From assembly GCF_905147365.1 (NCBI RefSeq), contig NC_056418.1:14755262-14819261 (forward strand): a stretch of DNA of 64,000 nt. The letters run 5' to 3'. Positions 53,569 through 63,882 of the stretch are shown one piece after another. Under the pieces are notes generated by a model. It was not told the origin of the DNA and did not search any database. It worked only from the letters and a program-made list of their open reading frames with translations. Made by a program: the position numbers and the translations under genes. Origin of the DNA: Aricia agestis (Eukaryota; Arthropoda; Insecta; Lepidoptera; Lycaenidae). How positions within the stretch are numbered: position 1 is the stretch's first letter; every line of letters starts with the position of its first letter.

Positions 53569-53598
53569 TATCGATAGTATAGTATTTTGCTATCGATA
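53569..53598. promoter_or_regulatory. Two TATCGATA motifs upstream of DCP1
   Basis: TATCGATA at 53569-53576 and 53591-53598, 22 bp apart, each inside CTATCGATAGTATAGT. In Drosophila this octamer is the DRE bound by DREF and overlaps the CGATA core bound by BEAF-32, typical of housekeeping promoters. It lies 288-317 bp upstream of the start codon. Use in this species is inference. Confidence 0.5.
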
Positions 53599-53939
53599 GT
53601 ATAGTCCGTTCGAGTTATTTTACCTGAGTTTCTTTAAGAAATAAATAATATGCAACTTTGACAGATTTGTATTTCAAATTAGGTATCATAAATTTTAATT
53701 GGCAAAAAAAGGTGACGAGTGAAAAGAAGATACACATTTTCTTTTGGAATGATTTTTCAATCGTCGGATATGTTATGACATGAGGTTCTTATAGGGGTAA
53801 ATAATATACACATAACACATTTAAATCAGCCCTTACATTGAAAGTAAACGTTGAAAGTAAACAACACACATAGTATATTATATTTTATGCTTAAATTAAA
53901 TACATAATATCATAAAATATCATAATATTTTTTATTACA

Positions 53940-54040
53940 ATTATTTTTAACCGACTTCCAAACAGGAGGAGTCTAGACGTTCGGCTGTGAATATATTTTT
54001 TATGTATGTTCAACGATTACTCCGCCGTTTATGAACCGAT
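53940..54040 (+). mobile_element. Repeat terminus ACCGACTTCCAAA
   Basis: Contains ACCGACTTCCAAACAGGAGG and CCGCCGTTTATGAACCGATT. The same family left pieces at 29777, 54650 and inside the mariner. Confidence 0.6.
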
Positions 54041-54399
54041 TTTCAATTTTTTTCTTTTGTTGTACATTGTATTGTTCCGAGTAGGTATCATGTTCACAAA
54101 AGTGATGGTCTGGTGATGGAAACCATGAGAAATCGAGGTGACTCCTTGATATTCAAATGGGAACATATGGTCCCAGAAAACGTTCAAAATCTTTCGATTA
54201 ATAAATTTAAAAAAGTAGTCAAAGAACGTTTTGTGCCAAAGCCAAAATGATTTCATAAACGATGGCACATCTTGGGAGTAGAATGCTGGATGACTGCTTG
54301 CAAGGCTACTGCTACATGACTTACAATTATTATGTATCTATCTATGTTTACATTGTATAATTTTTAGTTACAGCATTGTAAATTTTATTTTAAAAGATT

Positions 54400-54560
54400 A
54401 TTTCTCACTTTTTTGGTAAAAAGTGGGCCCCGTGCGAGTTTCTTACACCGGTTCTTCTCGTCGGCTTAGTTCCCGAACCGGTGGTAGGCACCATGTATTC
54501 TGAAAATATATTTTATTTTAGATTTGTTCAGAAATAAGGCAATTTTGATTTTGATTTTTT
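54400..54560 (+). mobile_element. Non-LTR retrotransposon 3' tail
   Basis: GTGCGAGTTTCTTACACCGG and TTCCCGAACCGGTGGTAGGC, ending TTTTGATTTTGATT. The best preserved of the four tails in the window. Confidence 0.8.
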
Positions 54561-54670
54561 AAAACACCAACTGTAAGTATAGAAAACCTTAAGTACAGCT
54601 AAAAAGAGTAAAATTATTATTTTTAAACAAAAAATTAAAACCGACTTCCAAGGTAATGACAATTGTAATA

Positions 54671-54909
54671 TTATACTTAAATGAACTAAAAAGTATTAAA
54701 TAATTCTTATTCTGTACTCAGTATTAATTCTGTTCTCAATCTTCATTATTTTGCAATCGGTACCAGCTAACCTAATCGCCAGTTCTCTGACAGAATAGGT
54801 ATAACTGCAACTTATATACTAAGGACTGGTACCGACTTCAAAATTATGAAGATTGAGTACAGAATAAGGATTACCTATTTAATACTTTTTAGTTCATTTA
54901 AGTATAATC
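54671..54909. mobile_element. Foldback element
   Basis: ACTTAAATGAACTAAAAAGT and ACTTTTTAGTTCATTTAAGT begin and end inverted arms of about 70-90 bp. Confidence 0.8.
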
Positions 54910-55237
54910 ATAAATAAACTAAAAAGCAATAATTGCTTATAATTGCTTATTTTTAATAATTGCTTCAGTAATAAGTGCAACAGTATGTCAAACTTACTGG
55001 TACAAATAAAGTTGGGATAGCTCCTTTAACCAAAATAGTATTTATTCTACTTTTTCTTTAAAAATTTTCAATGAAATGTTTGCTACATATTGTTGAATTT
55101 TTCTTGGGATTCCAACCAACACGCCCAATTAATTTCATCTATTTACCTCTAAAACAAATGATTATGATATATAAATATAAAGATTCCTCTAGTTTTAGAG
55201 TCACTCTATATTATAGTAGTTATATTATATTAGCTAC

Positions 55238-55357
55238 TAGCTGTCCCGGTGAACTTCGTGTCACTTAAAAACCTTCCCTGGACTTCTATGAATATTTTAA
55301 GACTAAAATTAGCCCAATCCGTTCAGCCGTTCTCGAGTTTTGCGCTTAGCAACACAT
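55238..55357 (-). mobile_element. Helitron-like 3' end
   Basis: ACTAGCTGTCCCGGTGAACT (complement of a CTAGT end) followed by CAATCCGTTCAGCCGTTCTC. Confidence 0.6.
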
Positions 55358-55709
55358 TCAGCGACTCATTTTTATATTATAGATTATATTAGCTATATTA
55401 TACTATACTATATTATATTAGTTAAAATAAGATAATATGTCCTTTTTAGTCCAGCCGCACATTATCCGAATTTCAGATCACAAAAATTCGGACGCCCCGC
55501 CCCGCTCATACATTTTGACACGTCAGAAATTCTTTTAGTATGATGGGTCTACAACAAAATGTATGAACAGAGTGCGTTCCGCCGGGCGTCCGAATTTTTC
55601 TGATCAGAAATTTCGGATAATGTGCGGCCGGACTAAAAAGGACATATTATCTTATTTTAACTAATATAATATAGTATAGTATAATCTATAATATAAAAAT
55701 GAGTCGCTT
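55358..55709. mobile_element. Long near-perfect foldback
   Basis: Arms of about 110-130 bp: the left begins GCGACTCATTTTTATATTAT and includes ATGTCCTTTTTAGTCCAGCC. The right is its inverse, GGCCGGACTAAAAAGGACAT to AAATGAGTCGC. The left arm has about 15 extra bases. Confidence 0.88.
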
Positions 55710-57850
55710 AAGGTCATAAATATAAAGGTAAATGATTTTTATTTTAGTTTTATGTTATTGTAAAATATCGATAAGCATATCGATAAATTTGATTCAAGCA
55801 CTAGCGTATATGTAAAAAATTTTGATGAAAAATTTTTCTTCAAAATTTGTGTAATATAAGAACAATAGTACCTTTAGTTACGCAAAATATGAAAGTAAAA
55901 GGAAGGATTCACAATATTTTATTTGAAATAGAGAACTAAAGACAGAATATAGCAAAAATAAACACATCGTAGCAATTAGGACATGAAGATTAATTACCTG
56001 TGAAATGTATATTATTCAGGATTATTCTTATGATTTACACTACAAACACTTAAAGCACAAGTCACTATTTTTAAATATAATAATATTTATTAAAAATAAC
56101 AAACAAATTGTCCTGCCCTGAATGGGCCTTTTAGCCCACCAAATTCAGCAGCGTAAACCACCAGAAACCGCTAAAACCTAAATAGCCTCTCAAACCACCA
56201 AAATTCCACTAAATAACGTAAAGACAACAACAACCTACCTGAATATAATTTGAAAAAAATACAACAATAATGTCATTATTATTATGAAATAATTATTTTT
56301 GTTACTTACTACAAAAAGGAAAACTTTAGTTACCTATGTACCTATGTATAAGTAGGTACTTAACTAAAGAGTAAAGATGAACGTCTTTAGAGGAATCATT
56401 ATCATTTACTTGTTCAGTTTGTGAAGAATAAATTTCTTTAGTTCTAATTTTTGTAATAGTACGGTATTTGATATTATGTTGTTATTACAGCATTTGCCTT
56501 CGCGTGCTAACCTTGCACAAAAGAAAGGCGATCAAAGTTCATCCGGTTTCTCTGTTAAGTCTTGACAACATTCATCATGCTAAATAATCGCTCTATATCA
56601 GCGTTAGAATGCGGCAAAACGAATAAAGATAATAATAATATAATTAAGTTTCCAGTGTGCGTCTTCAAGGGTTAGAAACATAATAAAAAACTAGTGGTTT
56701 ACCGTCGAAGCTACCACTAACTTAAAAAATCTAATCCACTAAGAAATCCACTAGCCACTAAAACCAAATTTTTCCCGCCGAAAGGTACGTCTAAACCACC
56801 AGATCTAGTGGAAATTCCACTAAGTTGGCAACTCTGCTTTGAAGTCGTTCTCGTTCAAAGTTCCTTTTTACGGATCACAGACTTTACGCCGTGAACATGG
56901 ATAAAAATTATTTTTAATTAGTTTTATACGTATATTTGTATAAATTGTTATGAAATAATTTATAAAAGAGCTACATTGTTGAATTATTACGATAACAATA
57001 AGGATTTAAAATTTTCTAGAATAAAATTTTAGACGCACCATACATGGCCATTCTGAATTTTTGAACAAACTACGAAGTACGAAACTCGATCCATTTAAAG
57101 TTAATATACTTAAGCGCTTATTATATTTCACTAAATTTAGAAGTTCTAAATTATATCCTAGCTAGGAAGTCCTAGCTAGAATCCTAAATCGGTAAAAATG
57201 TGGCTTCCGTTTCATTTTTTCGCAGTTCGGCAGCTGACTGTCAACTTCATAATTGAGTGATAAGTTCAATAAAATAGGTACCTACCATAGACATAATATC
57301 ATGGAATTAATATATACTACGTATAACAGGAATGCTCACTTGAAATCTTCTTGAGTGTCGAAATGAACCTTATTTTCAAGAGAATAAAATATTTTTTTAA
57401 TAACCAATATTTACTCTGGGAAATGAGCCCATGTGAGACAAACTTTTTCTTGGTGTGTCTCTTTCGCACAATTGCCATGTATTATATTTTAAGTATAATG
57501 GTAGAAAATATAACAGTTCTTTCGCAGCAAAGACAAATATTTTGTTTATGAATATCACGTGCTGTATGTTTGTACGTATACTAATAAAAATATAGAATGC
57601 AAAACTTTGTAGGTCTCTATAGATCCAAAGTTTTATAATGTTTCACGACATTTAAAAATTAAAGTAGGTTGTTTTATTACATTTACACTAGGCAACACTA
57701 GAAAACGAGTATAATATTATCTGTGCGGCACCACACCACAAAAACAATATGGCGTTTCCTTTGTTTTCATATGGAGTTATTATTATTGCTTTCCGAGCTT
57801 AAAAAGATTTTTAAAATATACTGTATTGAATTGTAAAATTATTAAAAAAT
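55710..57850. other. No gene seen
   Basis: AT-rich. About 56110-56230 and 56700-56840 contain repeated CCACTAA and CCACCA phrases that look like one dispersed family. The promoter region of the THAP remnant (about 57700-57850) is CCACACCACAAAAACAATATGG-rich. Confidence 0.4.
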
Positions 57851-58039
57851 TGTGTGCTGTGATGGCTGTGTGAAAGAATCGTACCCTGGCTGTGGATTAA
57901 CTTTTCACAAGTAAGTTTGACATTCAGTATACACTAGGGTGACCACGTACTTTGCACTTTACGTTTTTGTTTTGTTATTTTTATTACCTAATTAAGTATG
58001 TACTAAATTTACACTTGTTGTGTCACTAAATACCTTGGA

Positions 58040-58041
<2 letters not shown>

Positions 58042-58090
<49 letters not shown>
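58042..58090. repeat. (AT)n microsatellite
   Basis: About 24 AT units inside the intron of the THAP remnant. Confidence 0.95.
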
Positions 58091-58091
<1 letters not shown>

Positions 58092-58094
<3 letters not shown>

Positions 58095-58305
58095 CTCAAA
58101 GGTGACTGACTGACAAGGTGATCTATTAACGCACAGCCCAAACCACTGGACGAATCAGGCTGAAATTTTGCATGCAGGTAGATGTTATGACGTAAGCATC
58201 CGCTAAGAAAGGATTTTGATAAATTCCAACCCCAAGGGGTTAAGATAGGGGATGAAAGTTTGTATATAATAATACTTCTTAACGCGAGCAAAGCCGCGGG
58301 CAAAA
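58092..58305 (+). mobile_element. Helitron-like element after the (AT)n
   Basis: GAAACTCAAAGGTGACTGAC, GCACAGCCCAAACCACTGGA and the terminal AAAGCCGCGGGCAAAAG follow the common Lepidoptera repeat plan. Its end is GTTCG instead of CTAGT. Confidence 0.65.
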
Positions 58306-59206
58306 GTTCGTTCACTATATTTTGCATGTACCTCTGCATCAACAAGCACGTGGAAGCTTTTATGATTATTCTTTACTACGCCAAACAAAACAAAATAAAT
58401 AGTATAATAGACAATGGTATTTATATAAATTTCATATTTCCAGTTTGCCTTCAGATTTAGAGCTAAAGAAAAAGTGGTTAGAAGGAAACCCGGGAACTTA
58501 CGTCAAAGCTCTGTAGTTTGTTCACTTCATTTCAAACCTGAAGATTATCGAACAGAACAGCGGAAAAGATTAAAACCTGGAGTGAATCCTTCTATCTTTC
58601 TAAAGGTAATTTAAAAATATTTGAAATAAGCAACATTGTATCCTGATAAAAAAGTTACTGAACAGCAATTTGTAACAACGCTTATTTTTATGTACCCACG
58701 GACGTAAAAAAAGTACGGACGTAACCTTCTCTAATCACGAGTGAAGCCTAGTTATGGCCGCCCGTGTAGGACGTGTGCGTGATATGAGGGTTGCCATATA
58801 AATCATAAATTTCCCTACTTTTAAATTTTGTAAACTCAGACAAGTTAAATGTATTTTTTATACTTAAACATATTTTTATGTTTTTTTCGCTTCAGAAATG
58901 TAAGCGGTTGCTAAAGATGTCATAATGAAAATATTATTTTTATGACACTATAGATAGAAAAAAAAAAACACATATTACGTACGGAGAAGTATATTATTTA
59001 CATAACATTATTAGTAATAATGATTATGTACAAACATTTACAATAATAAAATTATTACTAGCTATTTGACCGAGCTTTGCTCGGTATTCGATAAAACACG
59101 AATAAAATGTCATTTTCTAAAAATAATTCCTAGCTAGACAGATTTATCGCCCCCGAAACCTATATAAGAAACCTGTATACGAAAAGATATAAGATACTTA
59201 AGTCCC

Positions 59207-59335
59207 GTAACCCTGGCTTGTTAAATCAGTTAACGGCCTGTTAGAGCTATCGAGAGTTCTACCATGCGCTAACGTCAAATCAAATCACCTAACATGGTGT
59301 TAAATTTATTCCTGGTCTAGAGGTCCATTCAATAT
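59207..59335. mobile_element. Fragment of the Harbinger-like 800-bp family
   Basis: GGCTTGTTAAATCAGTTAAC and GGCCTGTTAGAGCTATCGAG match the start of the copy at 32440. Confidence 0.8.
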
Positions 59336-59439
59336 TTTCATTCCTACTAGGTCTCAATGACGCTCGGGTGACTACACCAATAGCACCTTCCCTCCTCTAC
59401 TACTGCAGGAAATCTAAGACAACAATTTTATCTATGGAC

Positions 59440-59697
59440 GCTTCACACCACGTCAGTCTGACCCCGTGCTAAGTACCTGAAGGACTTGTGTTACGGGTAC
59501 CAGACAACGGATATATATTTAATACTGTTATACTATACATATTATATTTAAGATTTTTATTATATGATACACATATTTAATACACACCCATGACCCAGGA
59601 CCTTTGAAAACTTTTTGTTCCGTCGGCAGGATTCGAACCCGCGACCCCCGGCTTGAGCTACCGACAGCCCACCCACTGAGCCACAGAGGTCGTCAAA
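59440..59697 (-). mobile_element. tRNA-derived SINE family B
   Basis: Close copy of 4201-4520. Minus-strand head with GTGGCTCAGTGGGTGGGC and GGGTTCGAATCCTGCCGACG. Nested within the 1.93-kb element. Confidence 0.8.
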
Positions 59698-59795
59698 CAA
59701 CAGTTATATCCACTTTTGTAAATTAAGAAATTAATAGGGGTGTAGACTATTTTTAGGAAATATATTTATTTTACAGATGTACCATCAAGGAAGTT

Positions 59796-59934
59796 GATTC
59801 CTATGCAACTGACAGACCAACGTTATTTGGTCGAATACTTATGTCAATTCAATGTTAATTGTGATCTGTCGGCTGGGTTTGACGTAACGCAACCAAACTA
59901 CTTAAGTCCCCGATTTGCATAGGAATCAACTTCT
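59796..59934. mobile_element. MITE nested in the 1.93-kb element
   Basis: Termini GAAGTTGATTCCTATGCA and TGCATAGGAATCAACTTC are exact complements. Same family as 30556 and 42095. Confidence 0.85.
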
Positions 59935-60639
59935 CTGATAGTACATAAGTATTTTGATACACCTTAAAATATGTATAAAAAATAAATACACTCTTATTTC
60001 AATTAAAAAAATCACTTATTAAATATAAAAAATATTATAAAGTTATTAAGTAAAATATGTCCATTTTCGGTAATTCTATAATACAAACTGTCAAAAAAAC
60101 AATAATTTGTATTAGATTTCGTTTACTGTCTACACCCCTATTATTGTATTCCTGCCTAATTACTGGTCAATAGTATGCTAAACACTTACATGACACTAAT
60201 AAAAGACAATAAAATTAATTATTTGATTATCTAAAAATAATTTAAAATTTTCCCCGGTTTGGGGAAAATTTCCCCACTTTGTTATGGACATTACTGACCT
60301 GTTGAAGTTGAATTAATATTTACATTATTTTATCAAAATACTTTAAAAATATGTTATCTTACCTATGAAATATTATTCCTTGATGTTTTTTGTGTAAGGT
60401 TGTATTGTTCTTGCACCAATTTACAACACAAGATGGCATATTTATTTTTATTTATGAATGACAAAGATGTGTCACCGCGATGCAGTCTAATTGCGTAATG
60501 GCGGTACGATCGGCTTATTACAGTGCGAGTGTGCGTGCAAGATGTGTACATATGATCGCCTGGGCTTATTAAGGGTGCTTCACTCATTTCTTAATCGCGA
60601 TCCGTCCGTATTTTTTTTACGTCCGTGTATGTACCTATT

Positions 60640-61487
60640 TGCATTACAGATTTAATTAAATAAAATTAAATTGTTAAGCATTATACGCTTCAATACTGTA
60701 GAAAACGAACAACCTGGATCTTCTAAAAGTTTTTAGTTAAAAAAATTAACGTAAATACACAAACATCAACTTTGCTTGCAAGTTACAACCAAAGAGAATG
60801 TCATATACTACGTAACAGTTACAACCCCAAGAAAAATAAAATTGAAGCGTGAGTTAAAAAATCTTCAACAGAAAATCAAGAGAAGAGATGTAAAAATTAA
60901 AATTAAATATGCTATGTATTATATCTGTGTTTTATTATTTTTTACCTTTTTTCACCTTTGTTTATGAAATTGCCTTTTTCCAAAGAAAATTAAAAATTAA
61001 TAATTGTTTAGTTCAAAGTAAATAAAACATAATATTTCTGCTTCATATTATTGTTATTTAATTTCAATAGTCGTATTTTCATTTCAAATCGTTTACAGTT
61101 GGTCGAAATTCGACCTTAGTTTCAACGACATGAGGACTACTACCTATTTTATAAAAAATATTTTTTTTTAATTCGTCGCGCTTGGGACAGGCAAAGGGAG
61201 CGTTGCCCATACAGCCATTGTAAAAATATTGACTTTATCATTATTATTTTTTCAACTCTTATCTCTGGGACTCAGCTGATCTCAGACTGGCCGTGTAAGC
61301 ATTGTCTAATACATAAACCTATAATGCTATATATTATGTCTATGGTCTAATAGCTATCTAAGATTCAATAAAAAAACTATAATCCATTTTCAATAATTTG
61401 TCAACTTGTTGTCAACAGACTTCAACCATAAATAAAAGCGTATAATTCGTATGTTTAGGCATAGGGATATGTCATATTGCTATACTA
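60640..61487. other. No gene; possible decayed THAP coiled coil
   Basis: A basic, heptad-like reading RKIKLKRELKNLQQKIKRR at about 60828-60884 resembles the coiled coil that follows many THAP fingers, but stops and frame breaks surround it. CAAAGGGAGCGTTGCCCATA (about 61193) is a dispersed repeat shared with about 34905 (-). Confidence 0.35.
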
Positions 61488-61813
61488 TACGTGGGAGAGC
61501 CATGCTTCGGCACGAATGGGCCGGCTCGACCGGATAAATACCACGTTCTCACAGAAAACAGGCGTGAAACAGCGCTTGCGCTGTGTTTCGCCGAGTGAGT
61601 GAGTTTACCGGAGGCCCAATACCCTAACCCCTACCCTCAACTATTCCCTTCCCTTCCCTTCCCTACCCTCCCCTATTACCCTATTCCCTCTTAAAAGGCC
61701 GGCAACGCACTTGCAGCTCTTCTGATGCTGCGAGTGTCCATGGGTGACGGAAGTTGCTTTCCATCAGGTGACCCGTTTGCTCGTTTGCCCCCTTATTTCA
61801 TAAAAAAAAAAAA
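61488..61813 (+). mobile_element. SINE family A, full length
   Basis: Complete copy ending in 12 A at 61803-61814. ATACT beside both ends may be a short target duplication. Confidence 0.82.
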
Positions 61814-61917
61814 TACTGTGGTTTGGCTTGTCACTCAAAAATCTGTCATCTTTCCTAGTGTGTGTAATGTTTTATTTGTTAAAAAAATGTATGTTAAAGG
61901 CATAATTTTAAAATAAT

Positions 61918-62345
61918 ATTAGTTCGATGCACTCCCAGGGCCCCCGCTACCATATGTGCAATGTGTGCAATGCACACGGGCGCCACCCTCTAGGGGCACC
62001 AAATCGCCATTCTTAAGGGGCGCCAAAACCAAGGAGGAAATTTTTTTTTAAAAGAAAAAAAAATTGTTGGTCTATTTTTGCACTTTAACGGTACGGAACT
62101 ATTCGTGCGCGAGTGTGACTCTCACTTGGCCGATTTTTATCTGCTTTATTTCACCTACCTACCATTAAAAAAAGGCATTAAGGGGCGCCAAAGTCCTTTT
62201 TTGCACACAGGCGCCAGTATACCTTACGGGGGCCCTGGGCACTCCTTCACCATATAAACTATGACTGTACAAAATTTCGTGCACCTACGTTTCCCTATTT
62301 TTCGTAAAAAGGGTTACAAAGTTTTTCGTTCGCGTATTAATATTA
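61918..62345 (+). repeat. Old dispersed repeat split by a hAT element
   Basis: The outer parts are collinear with 17876-18003. The interior 61936-62237 is a later insertion. Confidence 0.75.
61936..62237. mobile_element. hAT-like MITE with known empty site
   Basis: 302 bp, termini CAGGGCCCCCGCTACC and TTACGGGGGCCCTG. The duplications TGCACTCC (61928-61935) and GGCACTCC (62238-62245) differ at one base. GGGGCGCC and CACACGGGCGCC motifs lie inside both ends. Confidence 0.9.
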
Positions 62346-62595
62346 TGATGATAATTTCCAACCTTTTATAAGTTCGAAGTGTTAAGCTTCATATTCAGTT
62401 CACATCGATATTTATGTCTGTATATTATTGTCTACACAACTCGGTTACGGGTTAAAGACAATATCTTGTCAGAACTGTAAACTTTACATATTGTAATGAA
62501 AAAATATAAAAAATCGAGATAAGCAAAATACGATATAACCCCATCTAGAAACATATTTTGTCACTTTATTGTCAATCGTGGTTTGTATAGAAAAC

Positions 62596-62784
62596 TATAC
62601 TTCACTCGGGCTAACTTGTCGCTAGCGGTCATTGACTCCCTGTCAAAAACTTGTCATTTTCCATATAAACCGCGATTGATAATGAAGTGTCAGATATTGT
62701 TTATCGTGGTTTTATAGGGAAAATGACAAGTTTTTGACAGAGAGTCAATGACCGCTAGCGACAAGTTAGCTCGAGTGGAGTATA
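62596..62784. mobile_element. Foldback element
   Basis: TTGTCGCTAGCGGTCATTGA and TCAATGACCGCTAGCGACAA are exact complements within arms of about 80 bp. Confidence 0.88.
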
Positions 62785-63384
62785 GGAAATATAAAAAAAA
62801 AAATTGACAGAGGGTTATTGACCGCTACCCTACGAATAATTAAAACTTTATTATTCGTAGCCGCTATCGCCGAGATTGACCGATAGGACACTGGACAATT
62901 ATTATAAGTACTGAGCGAAGTGATTTTATTTGAATGTCCTACAGATAGGTCATAGGAATGGTTACACTAGTTAGAGAGAGACGGACCAAGATTTATGACC
63001 TCTCACTCGGCACGTGCTTAGACGCACAGTAAGCTTTCCAGTTATACGTAGTATATATTAATTCCATGCATAATATAGCATTATAGGTTTATGGTACCTA
63101 CCGTACTAACAATTTCTGTCAGATTTTAGAACATGACACTCACAGTCGTGTTCATTTCGTTTTTTCAACGCATTGCGCATGCGCAAAGTTGTCAGTGTCA
63201 TATGCTAAATTTTCCATTGACTTTTATAGAGTGGACTCGGCATAATGGTCTATACCATAGACTTAATATATACTATGGTCTATACCAAATCAAAATACTG
63301 TGGCCGGTCTGCCATTTTATGTTCCGGTTCTCCGAGGTACATAAACTGTCAAAGTGTCATATTATAGGGATGTCGAAATTGAAA
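62785..63384. other. No gene seen
   Basis: Contains TGCGCATGCGCA (about 63177), a self-complementary NRF1-like motif, and a CATAGACTTAATATATACTA block that recurs near 53463. A 133-codon frame at 63133-63534 runs through these repeats and is not gene-like. Confidence 0.4.
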
Positions 63385-63475
63385 GAAAATATCGATATAT
63401 CGATACATCGATATTTGAAAAAATATCAATATCGGTCTCGATGTATCGCGAAAAAAATATCGATATATCGGTCAA
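63385..63475. repeat. ATCGATAT cluster upstream of THAP remnant 2
   Basis: Repeated ATATCGATATATCGATACATCG-type units with at least six ATCGAT or near-matches in 90 bp. It may be a microsatellite-like element end or a CGATA-factor binding cluster. Confidence 0.6.
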
Positions 63476-63517
63476 ATTTTTCGACCAATTTGCTTTTTTT
63501 TTTTAAATTAATTTATA

Positions 63518-63590
63518 GTCCGTCAAAAAAGTAAAGAAATTTAAAAGTGACAACATCGTAGTGTCATCCCTTTTTTTCTAAGATTGTTAA
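63518..63590. mobile_element. Half copy of the 20359 MITE
   Basis: TAGTCCGTCAAAAAAGTAAAG and GACAACATCGTAGTGTCA match one arm of the foldback at 20359-20487. Confidence 0.75.
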
Positions 63591-63728
63591 AGGGACCGTG
63601 CAGAGCGATGACACTGCCAGTAGTGACGAGTAGCCGAAACTTTTACGAAAATTTTATTGTCAAGCTCAAGTCAAGCTACGGAAAATTAAAGGATTTCTTG
63701 AGAAATTTAAGTATTTATAGGAATTGAA

Positions 63729-63882
63729 ATGCATTGTTTTATTCCCGGATGTTCTAATACATACAAGAAAAATAAAGGCAAAATCGAACGATGTAAAATT
63801 TTACTATTTTCCTGCCAAAAGTATTCACATGCCATGGCTTATTGAAAAACGAAAGAAATGGATAAAAGGCGGTAAAAACTAC
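63729..63882 (+). pseudogene. THAP-domain gene remnant 2, first exon
   Basis: It starts MHCFIPGCSNTYKKNKGK, the Cys-x4-Cys opening of a THAP finger, from an ATG with AAA before it. The reading then must shift frame to continue VKFYYFPAKSIHMPWLIEKR and KKWIKGG, the core of the finger. The exon ends at TAC|GTAAGT (63882). The second Cys/His pair would be in the next exon. One frameshift separates the two halves, so it is a pseudogene unless the assembly is wrong here. The window ends before any later exon. Confidence 0.7.

Larger units (their letters stand above)
57852..58605 (+). pseudogene. THAP-domain gene remnant 1 (exons 57852..57910 and 58444..58605)
   Basis: Exon 1 encodes CCDGC, the first zinc ligands of a THAP finger, then GLTFH, and ends at AA|GTAAGT. 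Exon 2 continues NLPSDLELKKKWLEG, the conserved FH-LP-KKW core. The frame then closes at a TAG (58514-58516). The rest of the finger, SSVVCSLHFKPEDYR and RLKPGVNPSIF, is in another frame (2 mod 3), with about four residues fewer than usual between W and C. There is no in-frame ATG upstream (a TAA lies at 57843). It is therefore a disabled THAP finger, of the type used by P-element-like transposases and host DNA-binding factors. A lysine-rich segment at about 60790-60900 may be its old coiled coil. Confidence 0.8.
58697..60627. mobile_element. 1.93-kb TIR element with perfect 8-bp duplication
   Basis: Termini CACGGACGTAAAAAAAGTAC and, inverted, the same pattern ending TTTTACGTCCGTG; similarity continues inward about 50 bp to GAGTGAAGC. 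TATGTACC is duplicated at 58689-58696 and 60628-60635. It contains other nested repeats and no transposase frame. An 8-bp duplication fits hAT or P-type elements. It lies just downstream of the second THAP exon. Confidence 0.88.

Noticed and set aside
63133..63534. 133-codon plus-strand frame
   Set aside because: It runs through the ATCGAT cluster and other dispersed repeats, with no domain.
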